This document shows positions 33,701-45,505 of a stretch of DNA of 64,000 bases, one piece after another. Every line of letters begins with the position of its first letter. Position 1 is the stretch's first letter. A program made the position numbers and the translations under genes. This DNA is from Candidatus Altimarinota bacterium (GTDB taxonomy: Bacteria > Patescibacteriota > Gracilibacteria > BD1-5 > UBA2023): assembly GCA_028713325.1 (NCBI GenBank), contig JAQTON010000001.1, positions 323,454 to 387,453 on the forward strand, read 5' to 3'. A model generated the notes under the pieces. The model made no database searches, was not told the origin of the DNA, and was given only the letters and a program-made list of their open reading frames with translations.

Positions 33701-36079
33701 GATATAGATATTCAAGGGACAGAGCAACCCGTAAGCCTTGGTGGAACGGTATATATTACCGGAACGACCACCCCTTTGCAGGATGCGTATGTCGAGATAC
33801 GAAATACCCTCACAAAACAATCTTTCTGAGTGAAAACAAACGCTCTCTGAGTATTTGATATTAAACTCAAGAAAGGAATAAATTATGAACTCATGGCAAA
33901 AAAACCGGGATATGAGAAATCAACAATCTTCACCGGAACGATCGCAAATACCGGAACCACTCTTGGAAATATGTATCTGAAAGCTCTTACGACCACTATT
34001 AACGTATCTGGAACGGTTTCCGGATTATCCGGAAGTCTGGATTCCAAAAAGGCATATTTGAGTCTTCAATGAGTAAATGGAGAAGGATCGGATACTTCCA
34101 AATGGTTCGGACAAGAAGTAACGATATCCGGATCTACCTTTACTCTCTCATGAGTTCCTGCAAATTTTGGAAGTGGAAAACTTATATTTGCCACACAAGG
34201 GTATGAAATGAAGGCGGATAGCATCAGAAATTATGCAAGTTCCAATATTGCCGGAATCACATTGAGTCTTACTTCTTTACAGGTTTCTGCTCCAAAATCA
34301 CTTCCTATCACTCCATCTCAGGGTTGAGTACTTTCCGATAATGATGCGGGTATGAAACTCACCATGCCAAGCAATGCTCTTGGAACATCGACGGATCCAG
34401 GTACGGTCGTTGCAAAAGAAACCTCCGTTATACCGAATACTCCGGGAGGAGAACCGGTCGGATGAAAGGCGAAAGAGATTTCTGCAACCGATTCCAACGG
34501 ACAGCCTATTACGAGTTTCAATAGTGACGTAACACTCGAGTTGACCTACTCCGGAAGCGAGTTTACCGCAACCGCTTCCTGAATAACGCTCGATGAAGTG
34601 AAGAATATGCAGGTATCCTACTACGATAGCACCACGGAGAGTTGGATAAGTCTTCCCACGATTCTTTCATCCAGTTCCGGAAGTATATTCGATACCTATT
34701 CCGGCTCTACGCTTTTGTCGAGTCTGAATCCGGAAAGTCTCGTATTTACCCTCAAAACAAAAACGGATCACTTTACCCTCTTTACGGCACTTATAAGTAC
34801 CGTGGTTGCCAATGCTTCCGTGGCTTCAACCACTACCTCATCCACTCCTCCTTCTTCCGGATGAGGTGGTGGTATATCATCCGTTTCTCTCACAACCGGA
34901 ATCGCTGCAACGTTCAATGGTATATCCAAGTATCTCGGAGATACGACGCAGAGTATCGTCCTCAAATCCGGAACCAATATCAACAGTGTTCTCTCGATTA
35001 AACGAGACGGAAAAGTTATCGCTCTTACTGACCTTCTTAAATCTGGAGTAAGTACCGTTTCGAGTGTGAGTAAAAATCTCGTAAGTTTCGCTGTCGGTGA
35101 CGTTATTTCCACATCCAAAAACGGAAGTCTCGAAATCGCTCTCGACGGATATTCCAAGATGCAAATCGCTCCGGGATCGAGTATGAAGATAGCAGAAGTG
35201 GGGAACGGATTCCTCTCCTACGAGAACCTCGGAGGAAGTGTCCAATATCAGTTCGATAAACGAGACGGCGGAAAGTTCGAATACAAAGTAAAAGGAAAAA
35301 CTGGATACGCGACGATTCGCGGAACGACTCTCTCGGTTACTTCCGATGCGAGCAAGGATGTATATAAACTCATCGAAGGAAAGATCGATATCTACAATGC
35401 TTTCCTCAAAAAAACCATTAGTCTTGTTTCCGGAGACAGTTATATCGCGTATGCGAACGGAACGGAAGATACGAGTAAAATAGTATCGTCTAAAACCTCC
35501 TCGGGCATTGTTCTCCCTTCAAATCCTCCCACGCCGGTTGTTTCAACAGTAACTCCCTGCGGTCCGTACGGAGATGTCGATACAAAGAGTGAATGGTGTT
35601 CGTATATTACGAAATTGAACGGAAAAGGGATAATCCGTACCAATGCCACCTACGAACCGAATCGCAATATTTCCCGTGCGGAACTCCTCAAGATGGCGAA
35701 TCTTTCCCGATGAACTACTCCCATATTCAACAAGCTCTATACCTATGCCGACATTAAGACGACCGATTGGTGGGCACCGTACGTGTCGACTGCCAAGAGA
35801 CTTGGATATATCTCTGCAACCAATGTAAATTTTGACCCAAATCGACCGATTACTCGAGCGGAAGCTATGAAGATCATCATGAATTTCTCCTGAGAGAAAA
35901 TGAGTTTCGATTCGAAGTATACTTATGGTGATATCAGATCCACTGATTGGTGGGCACCGTATGTATCCACTGCCAAAAAGCTCGGACATATTTCCGCAAC
36001 CGGAACAAAATTCCGACCGAACGATTCCATCTCTCGAGCGGAGGTGGCGAAGATTCTCTCCAATATATTCTTCAAGTAA
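27791..36079 (+). CDS. Giant S-layer-type surface protein with SLH and FecR-like domains
   Basis: 2762 residues, open only because about 26 TGA codons are glycine. Signal peptide 1-40. Residues about 70-300 resemble the Fibrobacter major paralogous domain (CGSGYVMP, GKYWSAN). Next are several bacterial Ig-like modules of the Big_5 type (LSYGTKYSLNL about 846, LNPNEKYRLVI about 985, LLANTQYKVVL about 1095). From about 1730 to 2080 there are carboxypeptidase-regulatory-like repeats (ISGVNIxA...DTSGNYKF). A FecR-like beta domain (about 2430-2560, GYATIRGTTLSVTSD) follows. Three SLH motifs (about 2590-2762; two with TTDWWAPYVSTAK/STDWWAPYVSTAK) anchor it to the wall. Likely the main surface or adhesion layer. 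Confidence 0.95.
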
Positions 36080-36081
36080 GG

Positions 36082-36199
36082 GGACTTCTGTAAAATGCGA
36101 ACTTCATGTTCAAGCTTTACGTTCATCGTTCTCCGTACATGAGTACGGTTCACTCTGATACGCAGTTTTCGCACGAATTTCATCATTTTTCAAAAGTCC
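36082..36199. repeat. Long-hairpin repeat, copy B
   Basis: Ends GGACTT / AAGTCC; core with CGTTCTCCGTACATGAGTAC. Starts two bases after the stop of the SLH gene. Confidence 0.85.
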
Positions 36200-36230
36200 T
36201 GGAATCAGATATCTTTATAATTTTTATATC

Positions 36231-37301
36231 ATGAAAAAAATCTTTCTCATTCTCTTTCTGAGTATCTTCCTTACTTCCGGTCTTTCTTCCTGTTTTTGGG
36301 ATTCTAAAACCGAACAAGAGAACAAGGATGTTTCCTATTACAAAAACCTTTGGAAAGATACCTTTCGATCGTATCAGGTCGCTGTAACCAAGATTCCGAA
36401 GAAAGGGAAGTTCGATTTCGAGCTCGGGACTCTGGTGAGTGGAAATGGCGAAGCACTTTCGGAGTTTGGAGGAGTAAAATTTCAGGAGAAATTTTCGAGT
36501 ATGAGTATCGGGTTTCTCGGAGACTATAACTTCGAGGATGAGGAGCATCCGAGTATGGACGCGACTATAAAGGTATATCTCAACAAACGAAGTTTCTGAG
36601 CGGGAGATATCGACATCACCTTCCATATCGACGGAAGCGGTGCTACTTCCTATAGCCTCAATCATCTCGATCGTACCACACTCGAATTTTTCGGTGCTCC
36701 AAAAGATATGATAGACGATTTGATGCTTTCTTTTGAGGAAAATCAAGGAAAGATCATTCGTTCCGATACTCATGCAGAGTTTCTCAAGGAAATATTCGCA
36801 ACTCTCGTGGTAAGTAAAAAGAATTCTCCGCTTCGTGAAAACTCCAAGGAAGAAGAGAGGAAAATCATCGATGCGTTTCTCGATACGGAAGTGCTCGAAG
36901 TGACGGGTGGAGTAGAAAAAGAAGAGGATATTTCCACTTTGACTATGAAACTCAATCCTGAAAATATGATACGGTTTCTCAATCAGGTTGCGACAATACT
37001 TGGCGGAGATGAAGCAAAAAAAGAATTTGACTCCAATACAGATCTTCTCAAGAGTTTCACTCTTGCAGGAACGATGGATATAGAGAACAAAAAAATCATC
37101 GATTCCCGAATACTTTCCGAAATCCCTCTGAGTTCCATCGATCTCAAAACCGGAGAGAAAATATATGATGCGTTGATAACGGAGAACAGATTTATCTATG
37201 CCAATCCGGAGCGATTCGATGTCGATATTACCACGCTCATATCGACGAAAAACACTCCAAACAATAAACTTCAACTTCACTTCCGATGACTCATAAAATA
37301 A
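36231..37301 (+). CDS. Lipoprotein, unknown
   Basis: 356 residues. Signal MKKIFLILFLSIFLTSG with lipobox LSSC. The body is a mixed alpha/beta protein with no enzyme motif that I recognise (SYYKNLWKDTFRSYQ..., FDFELGTLVSGNGE, GFLGDYNFEDEEH). Two or three UGA glycines, one at 37287. Under code 25 its stop (TAA 37299) is 16 bases inside the following cyclase gene, so the two are translated from overlapping frames and are co-transcribed. It may be a periplasmic partner of the cyclase's CHASE2 sensor; this is inferred from coupling. Confidence 0.88.
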
Positions 37302-39322
37302 CAGCATGGTTTCGTAACATTAAAATAGAAAAACACGATTTCCTCTTTTATGGAATCGTGTCTCTTGGTATTTTGATTCTTCTGTTTCTTCTTGCTCTGT
37401 ATTCCAATTATACGCTGGTATCGTCGTACTTTGGTCTGAACAAGAGCTTGACGGATAAGGATATAATCGTGGTTGCACTCGATGAGGAGACCCTGAACTC
37501 CAATAAATTCAAGAGATATCAAGATATCACCCGTTGCGACTATGCGACGCTCATTCGAAATATCCTCTACGGAGATCCGAAAGTGATTGTGATGGATATG
37601 GTATTTTATCAAAAAGGAGAAAATGAGGCCTGTGATCGTGAACTCACTGATATTCTCGAGAAAAATCCGAATGTGATTATAGGAGCCGAGTACAATGAAA
37701 AAACCCGATCGCTTCACACGGATCTTTTCGGAGCGGGGAATTACGCGGGAAGCATGGGAATCATCAACACCACTTCCTATAATTCGTTCAATGTTTTCAA
37801 CTTTAATCTCGCAGACTATCGGAATCGTGTTCGGCTCTATGAAAAGGGAGGGGATTTCGTACTTCCTATAAGTATTGAAGCATATCGTCTCGCTCATAAC
37901 CTCCAAAAGCCGAATGTCACGAGTGACGCCATCCTTTTTGAAAACGGAACACAAATCCCGGTCGATGACGGACATATAAATATAAACTTTTTTACTCCCG
38001 CTTATAAAACGGTAGGATTTATCGATGTACTCGAAAATTCCAGTCGTTCGAGTATATTTACCGGGAAAGTGGTGTTCGTTGGAGCAACGGCACCGGATAT
38101 ACATGACGAGTTCCTGACTCCGTACAATACCTCGACCGTTATGCCCGGAGTAATGATTCACGCGAATCTCTATAATACGCTTACGACACAGAAGTTCATC
38201 GATTATGAAAATCTCTATGATTTTCTCGCGAGAAATATTTTTATTGTTTTCGTATGCGGATGTATCCTCGCAGGGATGAGTCATATTGTCTATGGAGTGG
38301 TATCGTCATTCGGTATCGTCATACTCTATATATTGATATCCATCGGCGTATTTAAATATATGGGTATAATAGTGGAGATATTTCCACTCATCGTTTCATA
38401 TGCGGTTACGAGCCTTGCTATCTATTTCAAAAAATTTATCGAGGAACGAAAGTCGAAAGATCAGGTAAAAGCGATTTTTTCCCGATATATCTCGGAGGAT
38501 GTGGCAAATGAACTTATCAAACTTGGAATCGAAAATATGCATCTCGGATGAGCGGAGCGGGAAGTGACGGTATTTTTCTCGGATCTTGCCGGATTTACCG
38601 ATCTTTCGGAAAATCTCAAACCTGAGGAACTCGGAAAGATTCTCAATATCTATTTCGAAGAAATGTCCTCGATTATTCTCCATCAAAAAGGGACCATCGA
38701 TAAATTTATCGGAGATGCGATTATGGCATTTTGGAACGCTCCACTCGATCTTCCGAAGCATGCGGACAGTGCTTGTGTCTCAGCATTACTGCAGAGACAG
38801 GCACTCGAAAAAGTTCGTGCAGCCATCAAGGCACTCGGATGCGAAACATTCATCGATATGCGTATAGGAATCAATACCGGGAAGGCGATTATCGGAAACT
38901 TCGGATGTTCCAAACGCTACGATTATACCGCTCTCGGAGATACCGTCAATCTCGCTTCCCGTCTCGAGTCTATCAATAAACAGTACGGAACCAATATCAT
39001 CATCAGCGAATCCACCTATGAGCAGATCGAAAAGAATCGGTTCCTTGTTCGGGAGCTCGATCTCATAACGGTAAAAGGGAAGACAAAACCGATAAAAATC
39101 TATGAACTTCTCGGATTTAACGATCATTCCGAACCGGAAAAAATTCAATTCTATAGTGAAGCACTCGCTCTCTATCGATCTAGGAAATTTTCCGAAGCAA
39201 AAAAACTCTTCGAAAAAATAGGGGATACGCCATCGAAAAAATTCATCGACCGTTGCGATGAATTCATCAAAAATCCTCCGCCGGAGGACTGGGATTATGT
39301 GTATCGGTTTAAGGTGAAATAA
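37286..39322 (+). CDS. CHASE2-domain adenylate/guanylate cyclase (class III)
   Basis: 678 residues. Membrane helix 18-40; extracellular CHASE2 sensor about 50-310 (DIIVVALDEETL, PKVIVMDMVFY, GKVVFVGATAPDIHDEFLTP); three helices about 310-385; cytoplasmic cyclase about 415-600. The GGAEREVTVFFSDLAGFT motif carries metal aspartate D433 and a UGA glycine at 422; DKFIGDAIMAFW has the second aspartate; ALGDTVNLASRLE completes the site. The residue pair (K before FIGD, T in YTAL) favours ATP over GTP, but this is tentative. A short TPR-like tail ends the protein. Makes a cyclic nucleotide in response to an outside signal. Confidence 0.95.
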
Positions 39323-39357
39323 AAATAACCCCGAGTACTCGGGGTTATTTTTATAGA
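39322..39357. terminator. Bidirectional terminator
   Basis: AATAACCCCGAG / CTCGGGGTTATT stem with A-run and T-run on the two sides, between the cyclase gene and rimO, which converge here. Confidence 0.92.
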
Positions 39358-40880
39358 GCGTATTTTACGAATTCTCCAATCTCTAATTCTTTTTTGTCCC
39401 CCTCGATCATAGATAATTTCACCTCATCGTACTCGTCCACTTCCGGTGCTTGTATCTCTCGGCGGATTATTGTTTTTTTCTCGTCAAAATCCATAATGTA
39501 TCCGGAGAATGTTTTCCCTCGGGCGTTTTTTGCATGTTTCGCATAAATCTCATCAAGAACCTTGGAGAGTTTCTTCATCCGTTGATTCACGACCGCTTCA
39601 CTCACTTTTTGGTCGAGTTTGGAGCTCGCAGCGAGTGCTTCGTCGTGATATTGGAACACTCCGACCGATTCGAAATCGTGGCGTTTCACGAATGCGAGAA
39701 GGTGCTGGAAATCCGCGTCGGTCTCACCCGGGAATCCGATGATGAAACTCGTCCGTATGAACGCATCGGGAAAATTCTCTCGGAGGGATTTCAGGAATGC
39801 TTCCACATGTGCCTCGTCGTAGTGGCGTCCCATGCGTTTGAGGATGTGTTCGCTCGAATGCTGAAAGGGGATATCGAAGTAGGGGAGGAGTTTCTTGAGA
39901 TTTTTCAGTCGCTGTATATGGTCGAGCGTCAGGATGTCCGGGTACATATAATAGAGCCGAATTTTAAAGTCTCCCGGAATCGCCTCGATTTGTTCGAGGA
40001 GTTCGAAGAGTTTCGGTTCACCATAGAGATCGGTTCCGTATCGGGTCGTATCCTGAGCGATAATCTGAATCTCTCGGATGCCGTTTGCGAGCATGGTGTG
40101 CACTTCTTTCACGACATCTTCCATCTTTCGACTCGTCTGTTTCCCGCGAATCTGCGGGATGATGCAGAATGTACAACTATTGTCGCATCCTTCTGCTATT
40201 TTTAAGTATTCATACCCAAAAGGTGCATGAATATACGCACGGACTTCGTCACCTCTCCAAATAAACGCACTCTTCGGTAAATGAGAAATAACTTCAATCT
40301 TCGCGTTCAAATCTTGCATTTCCTCGTTCGCCGTACTGTCTTCGTACGCCTCACTACGGTCCGCGATTTTCGCACGAATATTATCGTTCTTTCCCATTTC
40401 CTGTGTCCCACTCTTTTTTATACTTTTTTCTCCAATCGAATTGAGATATTCAGTCAACTTCTTCTCCTTCGACTGTTTCATCGCCACTTTCGCTCGCACG
40501 ATGGCACTCATATCGATTCCGACGGTCTTCCCGAAGAGAAGCCCTTCAATCGTCGTATAGCTGATGAACGGAACCACCGAATGGAGATTCTTTAGACTCG
40601 AGAGAAACGAATCGTCTTTCACGGATACATAACACCCCATGAGGATCAATTTCTTCCCGAGATTGTCATAGTGACTGAGAGTCTGTTCGGACTCCGCACG
40701 AGCCGATGACAGGAATCCGCAGGTATTGACTATCACATAATCCGCTTCCGGGTCTTCCGGGTCTTCTATATACTCGATGGGCGTGCGGTCTGAGTACTTC
40801 AAAATCTCCCCGATAGCGAATTCGAGGTCGACGAGGTTTTTGGAACAACCGAGGTTGATGGAGGAGAAGCGAAAGGACAT
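39351..40880 (-). CDS. rimO: Ribosomal protein S12 methylthiotransferase RimO with repeat-encoded insert
   Basis: 509 residues; typical RimO is about 440. UPF0004 domain with C12, C54 and C83 for one 4Fe-4S cluster; radical SAM motif EGCDNSCTFC (C232, C236, C239) for the second; PYFDIPFQHSS and a C-terminal TRAM domain. It adds a methylthio group to an aspartate of S12. The extra residues (about 161-200) sit between the two cluster domains and are encoded by a copy of the dispersed hairpin repeat. MiaB is less likely because of the RimO-like GCDNSCTFCIIP and IPFQHSS context. Last gene of gatB-cupin-rimO. Confidence 0.92.
   Translation of the reverse strand: MSFRFSSINLGCSKNLVDLEFAIGEILKYSDRTPIEYIEDPEDPEADYVIVNTCGFLSSARAESEQTLSHYDNLGKKLILMGCYVSVKDDSFLSSLKNLHSVVPFISYTTIEGLLFGKTVGIDMSAIVRAKVAMKQSKEKKLTEYLNSIGEKSIKKSGTQEMGKNDNIRAKIADRSEAYEDSTANEEMQDLNAKIEVISHLPKSAFIWRGDEVRAYIHAPFGYEYLKIAEGCDNSCTFCIIPQIRGKQTSRKMEDVVKEVHTMLANGIREIQIIAQDTTRYGTDLYGEPKLFELLEQIEAIPGDFKIRLYYMYPDILTLDHIQRLKNLKKLLPYFDIPFQHSSEHILKRMGRHYDEAHVEAFLKSLRENFPDAFIRTSFIIGFPGETDADFQHLLAFVKRHDFESVGVFQYHDEALAASSKLDQKVSEAVVNQRMKKLSKVLDEIYAKHAKNARGKTFSGYIMDFDEKKTIIRREIQAPEVDEYDEVKLSMIEGDKKELEIGEFVKYAL
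40281..40400 (-). repeat. Long-hairpin repeat, copy C, in frame inside rimO
   Basis: AAATGAGAAA / TTTCCCATTT ends, inner CGTACTGTCTTCGTACG hairpin. 120 bases, 40 codons; adds residues 161-200 without a stop in the rimO frame. Confidence 0.82.
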
Positions 40881-40889
40881 AATGGATGG

Positions 40890-41195
40890 TTATATTTTAT
40901 TTCAAGGGAAGGATTTTTCTTTGATGATGAGATATTCGGCATCATTACTTTTTGCTGAAATTTTGTGTGCTTCTCAGGACTCAACCATAAGTAGTTCCAG
41001 TACTTTAAGAGCAAAAAGTTCTCTATTGATTTCGACGGTGAGCTTTCATTTTAGGAGCAGATAGTACTCCGCAAAATCATGAGTATGTTCATTTTCCTCT
41101 TTTAGAGGACGACCAGTAGAGTGTTTGATCTGGATATTTGAGCCATTCCAATGTCCACAAAACCATCATTCTGGATTTTTTGAAAATGTTTTCAT
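40890..41195 (-). CDS. Cupin-domain protein
   Basis: 101 residues with four UGA glycines; hidden under the standard code. The sequence HTHDFAEYYLLLKGKLTVEIN followed later by VESGEAHKISAKS matches the two motifs of a single-domain cupin (metal-binding beta-barrel), with His and Glu ligands in motif 1 and His in motif 2. Substrate unknown. The start is 12 bases after gatB and the stop 9 bases before rimO, so the three genes form an operon. Confidence 0.8.
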
Positions 41196-41207
41196 TTGAT
41201 AAATTTG

Positions 41208-42662
41208 TTATAAAATCCCCTTCAAAATCTCTGTAAACATCTTTGGGTTTCCTTGTCCGGCACTCGCTTTCATGCACTGTCCGACGAAGAATCCGAAGAG
41301 ATTCTCTTTTCCGGATTTGTATTCGGCAACCTGCCCCGGATTATCGGCGAGGACTCTCTCGGCGATTGTCTTCAGGGCTCCGGTATCCGATACCTGACGG
41401 AGATGTAATTCATCAATAATCTTGTTAGTATTTCCATCTTTTCATCTCTTGAATAGTTCTTCAATAACTATTTTTGAGTTTGTTGATGATAATTCATCTT
41501 TATTGACTAAATTAATTACCTCTGCTAATTCATTGGTAGAAAAGCTTAGATTTGTAAAATCGTGTATATCTCAAAATACAGATCGAATATTATAATCCTG
41601 CATGATTTTAAAGAGAATAGTCGTGATATATGAGCAGGACTTCTTGGCATCGCCACTGAGTTTCACGAGCTCTTCGTAGAAGTCGGAAAGTTCTCGGGAA
41701 GCTGAGAGGATTCGTGCGTCGTCGGCTTGAAGTTTATATTCGTTGACATATTTCATCCGTCGATCGATGGGGAGGTCTCCGATGGCTCGTGCTTCGATGA
41801 ATTCCTTGGAAATAACGAGCGGTGGGAGGTCGGGTTCCGGGAAATATCGGTAGTCCATGGCGTCTTCCTTGGATCGTTGGGAGGAGCTCATCCCTTTTTC
41901 GTCGTCCCATCCGCGGGTTTCCTGAGGAACCTTTCCTCCTGCTTCGACGATCTTGATTTGGCGTTTGAATTCGTTGTCGATAGCACGCCCGATAGCGGAG
42001 AAGGAATTGATATTCTTGAGCTCGACACGGTTGTTGAGGATGGTTTCCCCGGGCTTCCGGATGGAGATATTCACATCGCATCGGAGTTGTCCTTTTTCCA
42101 TGTCGGCGTTCGAAGCTCCACACCATCGCATAAGTTTCTGGAGTTCTTCGAGGTATCCGATAACATCTTCCTTGGAACGGAAATCCGGTTCGGTCACGAT
42201 CTCCATGAGGGGACTTCCGGCACGATTGTAATCACAGAGAGTTTTATTCCCCGAGTGGATGAGCTTTCCGGCATCTGCTTCGATGTGCATTCTCTCTATT
42301 TTGAAGGATTTCACTTCGTCTCCGACCATAGCACGAACCACTCCATGCTGAACAATCGGGTGGTAGAGCTGAGTAATCTGGAAACCGGACGGATTATCCG
42401 GATAGAAATAGGACTTTCGGTCGAATATCGAAGTCTCGTTGACCGTACATCGAAGAGCCTGACCTGCACGAACCGCGAGGTCGATGACCCGTTCATTCAG
42501 AACCGGAAGAGCTCCCGGAAATGCCATACAATACGGACAGGTATGGAGGTTCGGTTCGTCGGCGAGTTCCACCGCGTTTCGGCAGGCACAGAACATTTTG
42601 GTTTCGGATTTTATTCGGACATGGGTTTCGAGTCCCATGACGATTTCGTATTGGTTTTCCAT
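41208..42662 (-). CDS. gatB: Asp-tRNA(Asn)/Glu-tRNA(Gln) amidotransferase subunit B
   Basis: 484 residues, full GatB length once UGA glycines (for example at 41571) are read. MENQYEIVMGLETHVRIKSETKMFC start, the zinc cysteines (FCAC, CPYC), LKNINSF, EDAMDYRYFPEPDLPP and a YqeY-like tail ending in NPKMFTEILKGIL. With GatA and GatC, not in this window, it amidates misacylated Glu-tRNA(Gln) or Asp-tRNA(Asn). That implies the organism lacks one or both direct synthetases. Confidence 0.97.
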
Positions 42663-42689
42663 AATTTTTAAGAGTAGAAAGTATATTTG

Positions 42690-42785
42690 GAGATTTTAAA
42701 AATGTATTTTTCACTTGCCTCTCGGAACTCGTCTCTTATCTGATGACTCAGACAGTCCTCGGTGCGTTCAAAAATCATTTTTAAA
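42690..42785. repeat. Possible divergent long-hairpin element
   Basis: GATTTTAAAAATG / CATTTTTAAAATC-like ends are inverted, with a weaker inner stem. Size and layout fit the dispersed element, but the core matches poorly. The spacer 42663-43105 otherwise shows no gene. Confidence 0.4.
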
Positions 42786-43105
42786 ATCGGGCTATATCTT
42801 CTATGAGATAGTAACCCGAGTATTGTATGGAAAAGTACGAAAAAGCAAGACAGAAGTGAGTTTTTTAGATAGGTCGGTCAAGAGAGTTTATAAAAGTATT
42901 TTTATCGAGGGAATTTCTTTTGTAATGTATTCTTTCTTATTCTGACGAAGGTATTCCAAAATTTCTCCGTTTTTGTGGATATTTCTGAAGTTTTGTTTTA
43001 TTAAATATCGTATTTTATCATTTTTTTCTCTAAGACTTTTTTCTCCGCTTGAGGGAATTTGCTATTTACAGTACTGAGATTATTATAATTTCTCGAAGTT
43101 TTGAT

Positions 43106-43133
43106 TTTACAATGAAGATTTTTTCTCTATACT
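43106..43133 (+). promoter_or_regulatory. Promoter of tpiA
   Basis: TTTACA (43106-43111), 16-bp spacer, TATACT (43128-43133), followed by GACGAAA. A similar block ending in TATTCTGACGAA lies at about 42925-42950 and may be a duplicated, weaker copy. Confidence 0.65.
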
Positions 43134-43167
43134 GACGAAACTTTTAATTCCTCATCAAATAATTCGT

Positions 43168-43894
<727 letters not shown>

Positions 43895-43896
<2 letters not shown>

Positions 43897-44016
43897 AAAT
43901 ATGAAACAACTTCGATATTCATATTCAAAGACTCCGTTCCTCGTTCTCCGTACAAGTCGTATGGTTCACTTCAGTACTCGCTTTTCATACGAATCTCATC
44001 GTTCTTTCATATTTCT
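43895..44016. repeat. Long-hairpin repeat, copy D
   Basis: Ends AGAAATATGAAA / TTTCATATTTCT; core CGTTCTCCGTACAAGTCGTATGG. Overlaps the last bases of the tpiA stop codon. Confidence 0.85.
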
Positions 44017-44060
44017 GGAAAATTAAATTTTATTTTAAATCTCTAATTTTTTCTTAATTT

Positions 44061-45425
44061 ATGTGATCTAAATCCACCAATCCTACTACCGGAGAAGTTA
44101 TCTTCGAAGTGCCCTATATTAGCGAAGCGGAGCTTGCAGTTAAAATCGAAACGGCAGCGAAAGCGTACAAAGCTTGGAAAAACACTCCGCTTGCCGAAAA
44201 ACAACGATTTTTCACCGCTCTTGCGGAAGTTCTTGAAGCGAAAAAAGGTGAACTTGCGAAGCTCGATACTCTTGAGATGGGAATGCCAATTGCGGACGCT
44301 GCTGGAGATATCGCGAAATCCATCGGAACCGTCAAATATTTCCGCGACAATGCAGAGAAACTCCTCTCCCCGAAAGAGTTTGACGAGAGTGGAGCAAAAG
44401 GACGAATCGTGTACGAGCCACTCGGAGTTCTCTACTGCGTTACTCCTTGGAATTTCCCATTCAACCAGGTGATTCGCTCGACTATCCCGAATATCATCGC
44501 CGGGAATACCGTTCTCGTGAAACATGCATCCAATGTTCCTCAGGCAGCCATTGCTCTTGAAGCGGCATTTCTTGAAGCGGGATTTCCTGAGGGAATCTAT
44601 ACGAATCTTCTGATCCCATCTTCATTCTCAGAATCGATCATTGCGAACAAGGCCGTCGTGGGAGTCACTCTCACGGGAGGGGACAAAGCCGGACGAGTGA
44701 TTGGTTCGCTTGCCGGAAAATACCTGAAACCTTCGGTTCTCGAACTCGGAGGTTCGGATCCATTTCTCGTACTCGATAATAATCGTCTCGACGAGATTGT
44801 AAAATCTGCCATTTCCGGACGTATGTCCAATTGCGGACAGAAGTGTAATTCCTCGAAACGATTCATCGTCCTTGAAAAATATTATGAGGAATTTTGTCAA
44901 AAATTCGCGAAAGGGATGAGCGAGCTCGTTATCGGAGATCCGATGGATCTTACAACCAAGGTCGGCCCCGTTGCGAAAGAGGATATGCTCGAAGAAATCG
45001 CATCCCAAGTCACGGATAGTATCCGTTCCGGAGCGAAACTCCTCACGGGGGGAGTCCGTCTCGATCGTCCCGGGTATTTCTATGCCCCGACCGTTCTTGC
45101 GGATGCAGGACCGGGAACTCGAGTATTTGACGAAGAGGTTTTCGGTCCGGTCGCACCAGTTGCGAAAGCCCGCGATATCGAAGAAATCATCAGACTTGCC
45201 AATGCCTCACGTTACGGACTCGGATGTTCTATCTTCGGAGATGATCGAACGCAGATCGACTACGTTGCGAATAGAGTTGAGGCCGGAAATGTGGCTATCA
45301 ATAAAATCGTTACGAGTTACGCCTTCCTCCCATACGGTGGTATCAAAGATGCCGGATACGGGAAAGAACTCGGGGAACACGGAATCAAGACATTTATGAA
45401 TGAAAAAGTGATTGTAGAAGGGTAA
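44061..45425 (+). CDS. NAD(P)-dependent aldehyde dehydrogenase, succinate-semialdehyde type
   Basis: 454 residues from ATG 44061, whose second codon is TGA (M-G-S-K-STNPTTGE); the NPTTGE motif is the usual start of this family, so the longer reading is right. Rossmann part with VTPWNFPFNQ, the catalytic glutamate in VLELGGSDPF, and the nucleophile C262 in NCGQKCNSSKRF; C-terminal NKIVTSYAFLPYGGIKDAGYGKE. Best match is the GabD/YneI branch acting on succinate semialdehyde; substrate is not proven. Follows tpiA across a repeat. Confidence 0.92.
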
Positions 45426-45439
45426 TGATTTCTCTTTTT

Positions 45440-45480
45440 TAAAAAAATCTCTATCATTTGATGATAGAGATTTTTTTATT
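45440..45480 (+). terminator. Intrinsic terminator
   Basis: ATCTCTATCA / TGATAGAGAT stem with seven T residues after the dehydrogenase gene; an A-run on the left lets it also act on the minus strand. Confidence 0.88.
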
Positions 45481-45505
45481 CTTTTTTGAATTTAAATTTA
45501 AAATT

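Noticed and set aside
37277-38284. 335-codon minus-strand ORF
   Set aside because: Shadow of the CHASE2 cyclase.
42715-42945. 76-codon plus-strand ORF before tpiA
   Set aside because: Overlaps a probable hairpin element, has no initiation signal and no conserved look.
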